DNA from: Corynebacterium kroppenstedtii DSM 44385
GTDB lineage: Bacteria; Actinomycetota; Actinomycetes; Mycobacteriales; Mycobacteriaceae
DNA length: 64,000 bases
Direction of reading: 5' to 3'
NCBI RefSeq assembly: GCF_000023145.1
Contig: NC_012704.1
Span: 2,170,001 to 2,234,000 of the forward strand
Shown: piece by piece, positions 26,080-35,433 of the stretch
Layout of the letters: every line of letters begins with the position of its first letter
How positions within the stretch are numbered: position 1 is the first letter of the stretch
Program-made: the position numbers and the translations under genes
Notes under the pieces: generated by a model
Told to the model about the DNA's origin: nothing
Database searches by the model: none
The model's input: the letters and a program-made list of their open reading frames with translations, nothing else

Positions 26080-28077
26080 TTACTGCGCTTGACTCCTGTG
26101 CAGAACAGCAACGCGTCCTTCCAGGGATTCTACGGTCTGACGCCGATGCGCACGGTCGCATACAGCTTCAATCACCGTAATGCCCTCGTACGGTTCATAT
26201 TCCTGGCGTGCTTGATCGCGTTGATCCCCACTGCCCGAACTGGTGGCCCCAGCATCATTAAGCGGCATCCCCTCGGCATGGCTTTCCAGCAGGGTAACCA
26301 GCTCTTCCGCAGTGTCAGCACTCCGGTACGCCATGCCGAAAGCGTCGCAAATCGACTTAATATCCACCTCGTGGTGAGTCGCCATGACGCGCTCAAAATG
26401 GCTGCGGAGCTCCGGCTTCCCCGGCTCCAGGGCCTCGAAAATTCCTCCACCCTGGTCATTTGCCACAACGATCAGCAGGTTCGACGGCCGCGGTTCCGAT
26501 GCCGCCACGTTCAGGCCGGTCGCGTCGTGAAGGAAAGTCAGGTCTCCGGCCAGCGCCACGGTTCGCGGCGCACTCACGCTGTCGGGCTCGGCGGCTTGCC
26601 GTGAGAGCGCGACGCCGATAGCCGTCGATAAGAAACCATCAATTCCCGACGCCCCACGGTTCGAGTACATCTCGACCCCATCAAATGGAGCGCCGACGAA
26701 CGACAGGTCGCGCACCGGATTCGATGCCCCCACCACGAGCGCATCGCCGACGTGAACAGAATCTGCGACGGCAGCGGCGACCGTCAGCCCGGTCATCCGA
26801 TGGAGAGTAGCGGGCTGCGAGGGTGCGGAAGACTGCGCATCGGCGGGCGACGTGGAGGAAGGCTCCGCGGAGGATTCCTCCACGGGTTCAGAAACGTCAG
26901 AAGGCACAGCGAGGTCGTCCAGGAGAATCACCTCACGAACGGCATCGGCAGCGGCCTGATCCACCGACCGGCAGTGATCCACCCATTGCCGGCTTTGTGG
27001 CGCAAGGTCGATCGTCGTCGCGACCTCCCCGGCCATGTGAGCGACATCCGGGTAATCGCCGGGGTTGTCAGCAATGACTGTGATCGGAATATCCGGCCTG
27101 GCCAGGAGTTTTGAGACATCCCGATGCAGAGTCGGCCGGCCCGTCACCACCACATGATCGGGCGACAACAGCGACAACGCCAAAGGATGGATCGGAACAT
27201 CGGGCACTGCAGCAGTGGGCTCGGCGATCGTCGGTACACCGCGGAGCGCGTCAACATGTGGCGCATTATGGCCAGCAATGTGAAGAACTCGCGGCGAGGA
27301 CACCGTCGCCCGCCCCAGGAAGCGCGTCCAACTCCCTCCATCCGGACGACCCAACCGGTGCGCAGACTGAGCAGCCTCACGGAGCTGGTCGTCGTCCGTC
27401 GGCACTAATGGGTTATCGAAGGGCACATCAATATGCACCGGGCCGCGGAAGGGCAGCTCCACAGCATTGGCGGGACGAGCATCCTCAGGAGTGGCAGCCT
27501 GCACCTGCATACGCACGCCCGTGGCCGTCGCCGCGACCACCGCTCTATCGACGGCAGCGCGGACCTCACGATGCATCACATGCCAGGCATCGCTGCGCCG
27601 AGTAGCAGTGTCAATCCCCTCCGTCCGCACGGCAGTATCCCGGAAGGCCGACCGCTGATCCACCGTCTGGTTCGCGCCCGTCCCCCACAATGACCAGGGG
27701 CGATTCGCCGACAACACCATGAGCGGAAGGTGCGACATCTGCGCTTCCACCATCGCGGGCGCACAATGCGCCACCGCACTTCCCGACGTCATCACCACCG
27801 GCACAACGTGGTGGCCACCTGGGATACCCGGGCGATTCCGCCGCGGACCGCCCTCGGCCTGCGCCAAGCCCAACGCCAAGAACGCCGCGGTTCGCTCGTC
27901 GGTACGCATGTGAAGAGTGATCTCGCCACGTGCCGCGGCCTCGGAAAAGGCCAGCGCCAAAGGTGCCGAACGGGAACCCGGGCACACGACCACGTCCTGC
28001 ACGCCGCAACGGATCAGCTCGTCGACAATAATCGCCGCCGTCATGATGGAGGCAGGAGCACCACCGGAACTACTCAT
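26080..28077 (-). CDS. menD: 2-succinyl-5-enolpyruvyl-6-hydroxy-3-cyclohexene-1-carboxylate synthase
   Basis: 665 residues, longer than the usual 550-580. ThDP enzyme joining isochorismate and 2-oxoglutarate. Seen: the N-terminal DVVVCPGSRSAPLALAF with DERTAAFLALGLA, the middle TSGSAVAHCAPAMVEA, and the ThDP motif from AGDLTFLHDATGL to VVANDQGGGIFEALE. The extra length lies in a Glu/Ser/Pro/Ala-rich insert (about 397-422) before the C-terminal ThDP domain. First enzyme of the committed menaquinone branch after isochorismate. The ATG at 28077 gives MSSSGGAPASIMTAA; a GTG 6 codons up is possible. Confidence 0.94.
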   Translation of the reverse strand: MSSSGGAPASIMTAAIIVDELIRCGVQDVVVCPGSRSAPLALAFSEAAARGEITLHMRTDERTAAFLALGLAQAEGGPRRNRPGIPGGHHVVPVVMTSGSAVAHCAPAMVEAQMSHLPLMVLSANRPWSLWGTGANQTVDQRSAFRDTAVRTEGIDTATRRSDAWHVMHREVRAAVDRAVVAATATGVRMQVQAATPEDARPANAVELPFRGPVHIDVPFDNPLVPTDDDQLREAAQSAHRLGRPDGGSWTRFLGRATVSSPRVLHIAGHNAPHVDALRGVPTIAEPTAAVPDVPIHPLALSLLSPDHVVVTGRPTLHRDVSKLLARPDIPITVIADNPGDYPDVAHMAGEVATTIDLAPQSRQWVDHCRSVDQAAADAVREVILLDDLAVPSDVSEPVEESSAEPSSTSPADAQSSAPSQPATLHRMTGLTVAAAVADSVHVGDALVVGASNPVRDLSFVGAPFDGVEMYSNRGASGIDGFLSTAIGVALSRQAAEPDSVSAPRTVALAGDLTFLHDATGLNVAASEPRPSNLLIVVANDQGGGIFEALEPGKPELRSHFERVMATHHEVDIKSICDAFGMAYRSADTAEELVTLLESHAEGMPLNDAGATSSGSGDQRDQARQEYEPYEGITVIEAVCDRAHRRQTVESLEGRVAVLHRSQAQ

Positions 28078-28122
28078 GGAGAACGATCTTTCCACCTTGT
28101 TACTCAGCCTTAACCATCAGCC

Positions 28123-29253
28123 TTAATCGGCCGCATTTCCCGGCACGTGTTTCCATGCCGCCGCCAGGCGCTCTTTCCACCACTGCACCCTATCTTCCGG
28201 GGCGCGATACCTCGCCAGCTCATCCGGATCCGGAGTCCGCGGCTCCACAGCCATCATTCCGTCGACAATGTGCCGCCGATCGCCCACATCACCGGCCATC
28301 AGAGCACCCGTCGCCAGACCAGCGGGCTGACTATCCACCGCCGACGCCGCGCACAGGCCCGCATACATTCCCACCACCGAATCAATTGCCGACGACACCG
28401 TCACGGCCACACCATGTTTGCGCGCTTCCTCTGCCACCGCGATCACATTGCGCGGACCGCCGAGTGGCGCGGCCTTCACCACGGCAACGTCGATGGCTCC
28501 CATGCGTATCGCGCGGTACGGATCCGACGCTTTACGGATGGACTCGTCGGCGGCGATGCGGGCACTCAGACCCTCGTCGGCAAGGATTTTCCGCAGGTCA
28601 GCGAGGTCCTCGAGCCGGGGGCACGGCTGCTCCACGTAGTCCACGGGCCCGTCGTGGAGGAATCGACGAACGGCCTCATGGGCCTCAGCCACGGTCCATC
28701 CCCCGTTCGCGTCGACGCGGATATTGATGTCAGGGCGGGCCTCGCGAACAGCGCGAACCCGGGCACAGTCGTCGTCGAGAGTCTGCCCCTTTTCTGCCAC
28801 CTTCACTTTGACCGTCGAAATGCCGGAATATCGATCAAGGACTTCGGGCACGCGGGCGGGGTCGCACGCGGGGATCGTCCCGTTGACCGGCACCCACTCG
28901 CGCGACAATGCGGGTGGCCCCACCCAACCCATCTCGAGGGCCGACGCCAACCACATCGCGGACTCCGCCGGACCGTACTCCAGGAAAGCGCCCCACTCGG
29001 ACCAGCCGTGGGGGGCGTCGATAAGCATGACCTCGCGCTGCATGATTCCGCGGAACCGAATGTTCATCGGCAACTGGACAATATGGGCGCGCTCCCAGAC
29101 ATCGTCGAGCGACGGGAGCGATACACCATCCGGCCACGTCGCGGGCCCAAATGCGGGTCCATTCGCGGCCCCTGACACAGGTCCACGCTGACGGGCAAAC
29201 TCATGCGACGATGCAGGCCGGGAATCACTATCGGGCAGGTCCATGCGAGACAT
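28123..29253 (-). CDS. menC: o-Succinylbenzoate synthase
   Basis: 376 residues. Enolase-superfamily dehydratase that makes o-succinylbenzoate from SHCHC. Seen: KVKVAEKG (catalytic KxK), RVDANGGWTVAEA, the metal ligands in YVEQPCPRLEDL and IAADESIRKASD, and the second Lys in VVKAAPLGGPR. The N-terminal 45 residues are Ser/Ala/Gly-rich and unlike the family. The ATG at 29253 or the one three codons on could be used. It lies 45 nt upstream of menD on the same strand and is divergent from menB. Confidence 0.93.
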   Translation of the reverse strand: MSRMDLPDSDSRPASSHEFARQRGPVSGAANGPAFGPATWPDGVSLPSLDDVWERAHIVQLPMNIRFRGIMQREVMLIDAPHGWSEWGAFLEYGPAESAMWLASALEMGWVGPPALSREWVPVNGTIPACDPARVPEVLDRYSGISTVKVKVAEKGQTLDDDCARVRAVREARPDINIRVDANGGWTVAEAHEAVRRFLHDGPVDYVEQPCPRLEDLADLRKILADEGLSARIAADESIRKASDPYRAIRMGAIDVAVVKAAPLGGPRNVIAVAEEARKHGVAVTVSSAIDSVVGMYAGLCAASAVDSQPAGLATGALMAGDVGDRRHIVDGMMAVEPRTPDPDELARYRAPEDRVQWWKERLAAAWKHVPGNAAD

Positions 29254-29319
29254 GACTTCTACCCTAACGGCCGGCCGGACATAACCACCCGTGCGCTGAT
29301 TGTCAGTATCCTCATCGGT

Positions 29320-30297
29320 ATGTCAGACGAACACTCCGCCACCCATTCCGATACTGACCAGCCCTTCAACCCCGAGCTGTGGAAACCGGTTCCCGGGTTC
29401 GAGGACCTCACGGACATTACGTATCACCGCCACGTCGGGACCGAGCGCGCCGACGGCATCGTCCGCATCGCTTTCGACCGGCCGGAAGTACGCAATGCGT
29501 TCCGCCCTCACACCGTCGATGAGCTGTACCGGGCGCTGGACCATGCTCGCCGCAGTCCCGACGTCGGCACTGTTTTGTTAACGGGCAATGGTCCGTCGCC
29601 GAAGGACGGCGGGTGGGCTTTCTGCTCGGGCGGGGATCAGCGTATTCGCGGCCGTTCCGGGTACCAGTACGCCACCGAGCACAATTCCGATGTCGAGCAC
29701 GCCGACGCGTCAGGCGTCGATACTGCTCGTGCCAAAGCAGAGGGTGGGCGGCTCCACATTCTTGAGGTTCAGCGGCTGATCCGCACGATGCCGAAGGTGG
29801 TGATCGCGCTGGTCAATGGTTGGGCGGCCGGCGGCGGACATTCCCTGCACGTGGTGTGTGACCTCACGTTGGCCTCGCGCGAGCACGGGTTATTCAAGCA
29901 AACCGACGCCGACGTGGGGTCCTTTGATGCTGGATACGGGTCTGCATACCTGGCCCAGCAGGTCGGGCAAAAGTTCGCGCGCGAGATCTTCTTCCTCGGA
30001 CGGACCTACGATGCCGAGACGATGCACCGGATGGGCGCGGTGAACGAGGTCGTCGACCACGCTGAGCTGGAGAATGTTGCCATCGAGTGGGCGCGCGCGA
30101 TTAATTCCAAGTCTCCGACCGCACAGCGGATGCTGAAGTTTGCCTTCAATCTTGCCGACGATGGCCTCATGGGTCAGCAGGTGTTTGCCGGAGAGGCCAC
30201 GCGTCTAGCCTATATGACCGACGAGGCGGTGGAAGGCAGGAATTCCTTCCTGGAGAAACGACCTCCGCACTGGGACGAGTTCCCTTACTATTACTAA
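29320..30297 (+). CDS. menB: 1,4-Dihydroxy-2-naphthoyl-CoA synthase
   Basis: 325 residues. Crotonase-family enzyme closing the second ring of menaquinone. Seen: YHRHVGTERADGIVRIAFDR PEVRNAFRPHTVDELY split across the N-terminal part, FCSGGDQRIRG, VNGWAAGGGHSLHVVCDL (oxyanion hole) and DVGSFDAGYGSAYLAQQVG. The ATG at 29320 has no ribosome site; a TATCCT lies about 9 nt before it, so the mRNA may be leaderless. Divergent from menC with a short shared promoter region. Confidence 0.95.
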   Translation: MSDEHSATHSDTDQPFNPELWKPVPGFEDLTDITYHRHVGTERADGIVRIAFDRPEVRNAFRPHTVDELYRALDHARRSPDVGTVLLTGNGPSPKDGGWAFCSGGDQRIRGRSGYQYATEHNSDVEHADASGVDTARAKAEGGRLHILEVQRLIRTMPKVVIALVNGWAAGGGHSLHVVCDLTLASREHGLFKQTDADVGSFDAGYGSAYLAQQVGQKFAREIFFLGRTYDAETMHRMGAVNEVVDHAELENVAIEWARAINSKSPTAQRMLKFAFNLADDGLMGQQVFAGEATRLAYMTDEAVEGRNSFLEKRPPHWDEFPYYY

Positions 30298-30329
30298 GTA
30301 AACCTCCCCCATTTGCCACCCCCGGAAAG

Positions 30330-30347
30330 TTAACGGAATCTTAACGG
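30330..30347 (+). promoter_or_regulatory. PHO-box-like direct repeat before pitA
   Basis: TTAACGG at 30330-30336 is repeated exactly at 30341-30347, an 11-bp period. Such one-turn direct repeats are bound by PhoB/PhoR-type response regulators. It lies 49 nt upstream of the pitA start. The repeat is seen; the regulator is inferred. Confidence 0.5.
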
Positions 30348-30395
30348 CGCCGCCACAGTTTGGCTGCTACATAGTCCGGGGAGGATACTTTCGCT

Positions 30396-31595
30396 GTGAC
30401 CGAACTGATCATCCTCGTCATAGTGATCGCTACCGCGCTCGCGTTCGACTTCACAAATGGTTTTCACGACACCGCAAACGCAATGGCGACGTCCATTGCT
30501 ACCGGCGCTCTCACACCAAAAGTCGCAGTCACATTGTCGGCGATCCTTAACCTCATCGGCGCATTCCTATCCGTCGAGGTGGCAAAAACTGTCGGTAAAG
30601 GGATCGTTAATCTCGATCAGTTCGATCTGAGCAGCGAAACCGACGCGCACAAACTTCTTCTCGTCGTCTTCGCAGGGCTTATCGGCGGCATCGTCTGGAA
30701 CCTGCTCACCTGGCTCCTCGGGATCCCCTCTAGCTCCTCTCACGCCCTCTTCGGCGGGTTGATCGGCGCCGCGTTCGTCTCCCTGGGAATTGGTGGCGTG
30801 GCCTGGACAAACATCCTCGGCAAGATCATCATTCCAGCCTTGGCCGCGCCCTTCGTCGCCGGCGTGGTGTCCGCGTGCGGTACCTGGTTGATCTACCGCA
30901 TCACCGATAGCGTCGAGGAACACAACAAGAACGACCACTTCCGCATCGGGCAGATCGCTACAGCCTCACTTGTCTCGCTTGCCCACGGCACCGGTGACGC
31001 GCAGAAAACGATGGGCGTCATCTTCCTGGCACTCGTCGCATACGGCGAAATCGACGCCGACACCCACATGCCTCTGTGGATCATCGCGGCATGTGCCTCC
31101 GCCATCGCGTTGGGCACCTACACCGGTGGGTGGCGCGTGATCCGCACCCTGGGCAAAGGGCTCGTCGAAATCGACTCCCCTCAGGGCATGGCGGCAGAAG
31201 CCTCCTCAGCTGCAATTATCCTCACCTCGTCGCACGCCGGTATGGCCTTGTCGACGACGCACGTCGCGACCGGATCGATCCTGGGCACCGGCCTGGGACG
31301 TCGAGGCGCGGAAGTGCGCTGGGGAGTTGCCGGCCGCATGGCGACCGCCTGGGTGATCACACTCCCCTGCGCGGCTATCGTCGGTGCCCTGACCTGGTTG
31401 GTTGCCCACCTTGTTGGGCTGGCCACCACGGACTTCATCGGCGTTGTGACGGCCTTCGCCATCCTGATGACCTTAGCTGGCTACATCTATTACCAGTCCC
31501 GCAAGAACAAAGTGTCCGCCCACAATGTCAACGCAGAGTGGGACGAGCACTCCAACTCCGTTATTCCCGCTGAAGAGCGAAAGGTGGCCCGGTAA
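30396..31595 (+). CDS. pitA: Low-affinity inorganic phosphate transporter
   Basis: 399 residues, about 10 membrane helices. Two copies of the Pit signature are seen: DFTNGFHDTANAMATSIATG (about 17-36) and SLAHGTGDAQKTMGVIFLAL (about 192-211). It takes up metal-phosphate with protons. GGGGAGG precedes the GTG at 30396. It overlaps the next gene by one base (TAATG), giving a pitA-small membrane protein-DUF3349 unit as in mycobacteria. Confidence 0.95.
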   Translation: MTELIILVIVIATALAFDFTNGFHDTANAMATSIATGALTPKVAVTLSAILNLIGAFLSVEVAKTVGKGIVNLDQFDLSSETDAHKLLLVVFAGLIGGIVWNLLTWLLGIPSSSSHALFGGLIGAAFVSLGIGGVAWTNILGKIIIPALAAPFVAGVVSACGTWLIYRITDSVEEHNKNDHFRIGQIATASLVSLAHGTGDAQKTMGVIFLALVAYGEIDADTHMPLWIIAACASAIALGTYTGGWRVIRTLGKGLVEIDSPQGMAAEASSAAIILTSSHAGMALSTTHVATGSILGTGLGRRGAEVRWGVAGRMATAWVITLPCAAIVGALTWLVAHLVGLATTDFIGVVTAFAILMTLAGYIYYQSRKNKVSAHNVNAEWDEHSNSVIPAEERKVAR

Positions 31596-31861
31596 TGTCT
31601 ACCCTCCATTCACTCCTCACTGTCCTTGTCGTCGCGCTGGTTTTAGGGGCTGGGCTTCCCACACTGTTCTCCCTCGGTGTTCGCCTTGATGCTGCCGGCT
31701 CCGCGGAAGGGCAGCACACCAAGGGAATAAGCCACTTTTTGGCGTGGGTGATCTACGCGCTATGCCTGGCAGTCATCATCGCCGGAGTCCTGTGGATCAC
31801 TAACGCAACGATCGCTCACTACACAGGTATCAACATTTACGGCACGTCCGGCGGACACTAA
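31595..31861 (+). CDS. Small membrane protein downstream of pitA
   Basis: 88 residues with two membrane helices (about 9-27, LTVLVVALVLGAGLPTLFSL, and about 46-66, FLAWVIYALCLAVIIAGVLW). The stretch LGAGLPTLFSLGVR is typical of small proteins coded after pitA in Corynebacterium and Mycobacterium. The start overlaps the pitA stop. Function unknown; a partner of the phosphate transporter is a fair guess from the tight coupling. Confidence 0.8.
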   Translation: MSTLHSLLTVLVVALVLGAGLPTLFSLGVRLDAAGSAEGQHTKGISHFLAWVIYALCLAVIIAGVLWITNATIAHYTGINIYGTSGGH

Positions 31862-31872
31862 AGGACCTAGAG

Positions 31873-32355
31873 ATGAGCACTGGTTCACACCCCACCTCAG
31901 AATCCACCCCGAACCGAAGATCCACTACCAACACAGACGCCACTGACAAAGGCACCACCGACAGCGGTGCCACCAAGAAAGACCCCACTCCAACTGGGAC
32001 TTTTTCAGCGGCAACCCAACGAGCCATCGACGAACAACGAGAGCTGGAACATAAACACTGGCTGCTCCGTTTCATTGAGTGGTTACGCGTTGGATATCCA
32101 GCAGCTGTTCCCGACGGTGACGCCGGTGCGATCATGTACGTCCTCAAGCAAGATCTACGCGAAGAGGACATTGACCGGATAGCTGCGACCATCGTCGCTA
32201 AGCAGGATGCCCACCGTGACCAGGGAAAACCTATTACCGAGCAGGAAATTCACCGCTATATTGAGACGACAATGTCTCAAACGCCGACGGAGGACGATCT
32301 TGCCCGCGTGAGGGCAAAACTCCATGATGGCGGTTTCGACGTCGCTGGTGCGTAA
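31873..32355 (+). CDS. DUF3349 family protein (first copy)
   Basis: 160 residues. The first 50 are a Thr/Ser-rich disordered tail. Then the DUF3349 core: LRFIEWLRVGYPAAVPDGDA followed by a helical YVLKQDLREEDIDRIAATIV and a C-terminal HRYIETTMSQTPTEDDLARV. Function unknown. In M. tuberculosis a homologous gene stands between pitA and menE, the same order as here. It begins 11 nt after the small membrane protein gene. Confidence 0.82.
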   Translation: MSTGSHPTSESTPNRRSTTNTDATDKGTTDSGATKKDPTPTGTFSAATQRAIDEQRELEHKHWLLRFIEWLRVGYPAAVPDGDAGAIMYVLKQDLREEDIDRIAATIVAKQDAHRDQGKPITEQEIHRYIETTMSQTPTEDDLARVRAKLHDGGFDVAGA

Positions 32356-32678
32356 GGCGCGAATCCAGGGACGCATGTGACTGAAGTCCATTTTTGTCTA
32401 TCACAGTGACAGGATTTCCTACGAAATTTGAGGGTGTAGTCAATGCTTGACTAGCCCAACAATTTCATCTAGAGTGCTTTTTATCTAATTTCACACGTAG
32501 GGCACCTTCACCCGACGGTTCCAACCGGAAGTCTTAGCTGACGGCTTCACTTGATACCTTCAAGCGACGTTTTCGGCAGACGCACCAAGCAGCGTTTGGG
32601 CCGGTAACGCCGGATAAAGAGGCTCGCGTACCACGCTTTTGGGAACCCGCATACGACCTCGTAAAGGAGGGGAAGAAA
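32356..32678 (+). other. Gap with promoter and long leader
   Basis: Holds the promoter at 32447-32475 and about 195 nt of leader before the second DUF3349 gene. The leader contains a GC-rich segment that could fold (around 32590-32625). No known riboswitch motif was recognised. One plus-strand frame stays open from 32537 into the gene, but it lacks a start with a ribosome site. Confidence 0.4.
32447..32475 (+). promoter_or_regulatory. SigA-type promoter of the second DUF3349 gene
   Basis: TTGACT (32447-32452), a 17-nt spacer, TAGAGT (32470-32475). One of the best -35/-10 pairs in the window. Confidence 0.6.
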
Positions 32679-32984
32679 ATGGCAAGCAGCATCATGCGTT
32701 TCATCAACTGGCTTCGCATCAGCGACCAACAATTCACCCCTGTGGACGTCGTTGGCCGTGTACATTCGGAGCATGACGGCCGTTCAGCGGTTGCACTTGC
32801 TGAGCCCGTTACCAAGACGAAGACTGCCGACGTAGTTAATCTCCTCGTCACCGAAGGGCACATTCCATCAACGGCTGCAGACGCGGCACAAGCTTTCTAC
32901 GCTGTTCACCAGCGTAAAGCCACCCGCGAAGAGATTCACACCATCTTCGTCACGCTTGATAGCCTCGGCTTCATCGCCGACTAA
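32679..32984 (+). CDS. DUF3349 family protein (second copy)
   Basis: 101 residues. SIMRFINWLRISDQQFTPVD at the N-terminus parallels RFIEWLRVGYP of the first copy, and the C-terminal half (ADVVNLLVTEGHIPSTAADA, then a helix with KATREEIHTIFVTLDSLGF) has the same helical layout. It looks like a diverged tandem paralogue. GGAGG lies 8 nt before the ATG. It has its own promoter and terminator, unlike the first copy. Function unknown. Confidence 0.75.
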   Translation: MASSIMRFINWLRISDQQFTPVDVVGRVHSEHDGRSAVALAEPVTKTKTADVVNLLVTEGHIPSTAADAAQAFYAVHQRKATREEIHTIFVTLDSLGFIAD

Positions 32985-32991
32985 CACTTCG

Positions 32992-33025
32992 CCCAGCCAC
33001 TGGTTCACCCCGGTGGCTGGGTTTT
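32992..33025 (+). terminator. Rho-independent terminator after the second DUF3349 gene
   Basis: CCCAGCCAC (32992-33000) and GTGGCTGGG (33013-33021) form a perfect 9-bp stem followed by TTTTCT. Confidence 0.8.
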
Positions 33026-33053
33026 CTCTTACCCCTCACTACACTGCCTCACC

Positions 33054-34352
33054 GTGAATACTCGGCCACTGGTACCACTGCCCATCCCAGCAAACACCAC
33101 AGTTGCCGACCTATATCCCCAGCTAGAACAAGCCCTACGCGGTGAGGCGTCGCTGCTGCCCCTCCCTGCTAAGGACCCTGACCGGGCTGCCCTCCTGCAC
33201 GACGTCATGCGGGCCGGCGAACCTATCGACGCCACCATCGCATTCATTCTGTCCACGTCAGGATCCACCGGTGTTCCCAAAGGAGCCCAACTCAGCGCAG
33301 CTGCCCTCGCCGCGTCGGCGTCGGCAACCGAAAAAGTCCTCGGCGGACCCGGCCAATGGCTACTCGCCCTACCCCCCGACCACGTCGCCGGCTTACAAGT
33401 CCTCCTACGGTCCCTAGCAGCGGGCTACGAACCGGTGCTCATGGACGTCACCCAACCATTTACGCCGAGCGCTTTTATCGACGCGATCCACCGAATGACC
33501 GGGCCACGACGATACTGCTCTCTTGTTCCGACGCAGGTCAGGCGGCTAATTCAGGGGCTCGAGGCTGAAGGCAGCGAGGGCGGAACGAGCAGCGCTGGTG
33601 GCACGGGCGGCTACTCCCCGGCGACGATTATTGAAGCGGTGCGGAGTTTGGACGGCATCCTCGTCGGCGGAGCACCCCTGAGTCCCGCGCTGCGGAAAAA
33701 GTGCGCGGATGTGGGGTGGACGATAATCACCACCTACGGATCCTCGGAAACCGCTGGTGGAATGGTGTACGACGGGACGCCTCTGCCGGGTACGTCGGTG
33801 AAAATCCAGCCTCTTGGGACTGGTGACGAGGGCCGCGTGCTTCTCGGTGGGCTGACCCTGGCCACGGGGTATCGCAATGCCGACGACCTTTTCGGGTCGT
33901 CGGCTCAGGCTGAACCATCGGGCGAGCGTGAAGGGAAGACCAATCCATTTGTCGATGGGTGGTTTGTGACCGATGACATCGGAACCATCCGCAATGGAAA
34001 GCTCGAGATTCTGGGCCGGTACGACCAAGCCATCAACACGGGAGGGCTGAAAGTCCTGCCGGAGGTCGTTGAATCCGCAGCTCGGCGGGCGGGTTACGCT
34101 GACTGCGCCGTGCTGGGCATCCCCTCGGCGGAATGGGGAGAAAGCGTGTGTTTAGTGATCGAACGAGCGCGGGAGAACACGCCGTACTTCCTCGACCGCG
34201 AGGAAACGCGACAAATTAGAAAGCAACTTGACCTTCCCTCCTACGCCCTACCAACCTCGATCGCGGTTGTTAAACAGATTCCACTGCGCGGACCAGGGAA
34301 AACGGACCGCCACGCACTGCGGGAGATACTTAGCGCCCCGCAACACGGCTGA
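33054..34352 (+). CDS. menE: o-Succinylbenzoate--CoA ligase
   Basis: 432 residues. ANL-superfamily ligase activating OSB with ATP and CoA. Seen: the AMP motif FILSTSGSTGVPKGAQLS, LALPPDHVAGLQ, the acyl pocket TIITTYGSSETAGGMVYDG, the hinge VTDDIGTIRNGKLEILGRYD and the C-terminal catalytic Lys in PLRGPGKTDRH. Gly/Ser-rich inserts lie near 167-184 and 283-300. It starts with GTG 28 nt after the terminator, and no ribosome site is evident, so the mRNA may be leaderless. Confidence 0.94.
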   Translation: MNTRPLVPLPIPANTTVADLYPQLEQALRGEASLLPLPAKDPDRAALLHDVMRAGEPIDATIAFILSTSGSTGVPKGAQLSAAALAASASATEKVLGGPGQWLLALPPDHVAGLQVLLRSLAAGYEPVLMDVTQPFTPSAFIDAIHRMTGPRRYCSLVPTQVRRLIQGLEAEGSEGGTSSAGGTGGYSPATIIEAVRSLDGILVGGAPLSPALRKKCADVGWTIITTYGSSETAGGMVYDGTPLPGTSVKIQPLGTGDEGRVLLGGLTLATGYRNADDLFGSSAQAEPSGEREGKTNPFVDGWFVTDDIGTIRNGKLEILGRYDQAINTGGLKVLPEVVESAARRAGYADCAVLGIPSAEWGESVCLVIERARENTPYFLDREETRQIRKQLDLPSYALPTSIAVVKQIPLRGPGKTDRHALREILSAPQHG

Positions 34353-34383
34353 GCGCCACGGAACACTAACGCGTCATAAAGCG

Positions 34384-35337
34384 TCAGAACGCACTGGCCT
34401 GCTTCAGCGCCGCGATGTCGTCGTCGGTGTACACACGGCTGGCCTGCACATCATTGCCGCCCATCCACACATTGCGAACAACTAAAGCCGCGTTGAACTG
34501 CGTCGTCGGGACAACCGCGAAATTCCGCTGCTGGCCGAAAACTTGCCTCACCTTCGTGCCCGACCGGACCGCGCACGCGTGCAGCCAAATGTCGTCAGCC
34601 TTCGGCGCGAGGCGTCGGAACGAATCGCCCTGATCCACCACGAACGCCATAAACGGCAGCGGGTAGAGCACTCCAGACACGCCCGTCGCCATATTCGCAA
34701 TCGACGCCCGGCACGACTTCACCGCAGGCCAACGCGCATACGGAGCCAGAGCTCCCTTCTTCACGCAAACCCGGTGCGCCCGATAAGCGATCACATCATG
34801 CGGGCTCACATCCGCGCACTCCAGCAAGCGCTCCAGCCACCATTCCGGGTAAATAATGTCGTCATCGGCCGTGGCGACGCGCAACGTCAGTAAATCCTCG
34901 CTGGCCAGATCCGACACGTCCGAATCGCGTGCCGACGTAGCATTATCCGGGTCGTGCGCGACACGCTCCCGTGCCGACGCGACACGCTCGCGGAACAGCG
35001 GCCAATACTTCGTATGAGGCCCAAAACTACCGTCTGAACAGCGGATTTGCAGGCCGCGGTCCACCAGCCGCTGAAGCCGCTCCGGCAGGGGCCGCTCGTA
35101 GTCTTCCTTATCAAGCCACAACACGATGGGGGCCGACACCGTCCCACGGGCCAGTGACTCCAGGGTGTACCACACCTTGTTCACCCGCGGGCCATGCGTC
35201 GTCACGGAAATGGTCACCGGGCCGGATTGCGGAATCGGCTTACCGTCGAACTCGTTGTGGACGCGCAGCGGAATCAGCCGAGCGAGCGTCAGGAAAAAAC
35301 TGACCACTTGGCCTAAAAAATAACTGACCTGCTGCAC
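34384..35337 (-). CDS. Glycosyltransferase, GT-A like, membrane-associated
   Basis: 317 residues. A hydrophobic N-terminal helix (about 4-22, YFLGQVVSFFLTLARLIPL) is followed by a GT-A like domain: VTISVTTHGPRVNKVWYTLE, LWLDKEDYERPLPERLQ, and a DxD-type motif in TADDDIIYPEWWLERLL. The acceptor is unknown; related proteins occur in cell-surface glycan pathways. The GTG at 35337 has GGAAGG 7 nt before it and removes 35 residues of a longer frame. It is convergent with menE and divergent from menA. Confidence 0.75.
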   Translation of the reverse strand: MQQVSYFLGQVVSFFLTLARLIPLRVHNEFDGKPIPQSGPVTISVTTHGPRVNKVWYTLESLARGTVSAPIVLWLDKEDYERPLPERLQRLVDRGLQIRCSDGSFGPHTKYWPLFRERVASARERVAHDPDNATSARDSDVSDLASEDLLTLRVATADDDIIYPEWWLERLLECADVSPHDVIAYRAHRVCVKKGALAPYARWPAVKSCRASIANMATGVSGVLYPLPFMAFVVDQGDSFRRLAPKADDIWLHACAVRSGTKVRQVFGQQRNFAVVPTTQFNAALVVRNVWMGGNDVQASRVYTDDDIAALKQASAF

Positions 35338-35433
35338 GCATAATCCTTCCGTGGTGGAATGAAACGAAAAATTCCCGACACACGAGCCTACCCGGCTCTC
35401 CTCCTCAGGCCCGCGATGCGTCACAATAGAACC

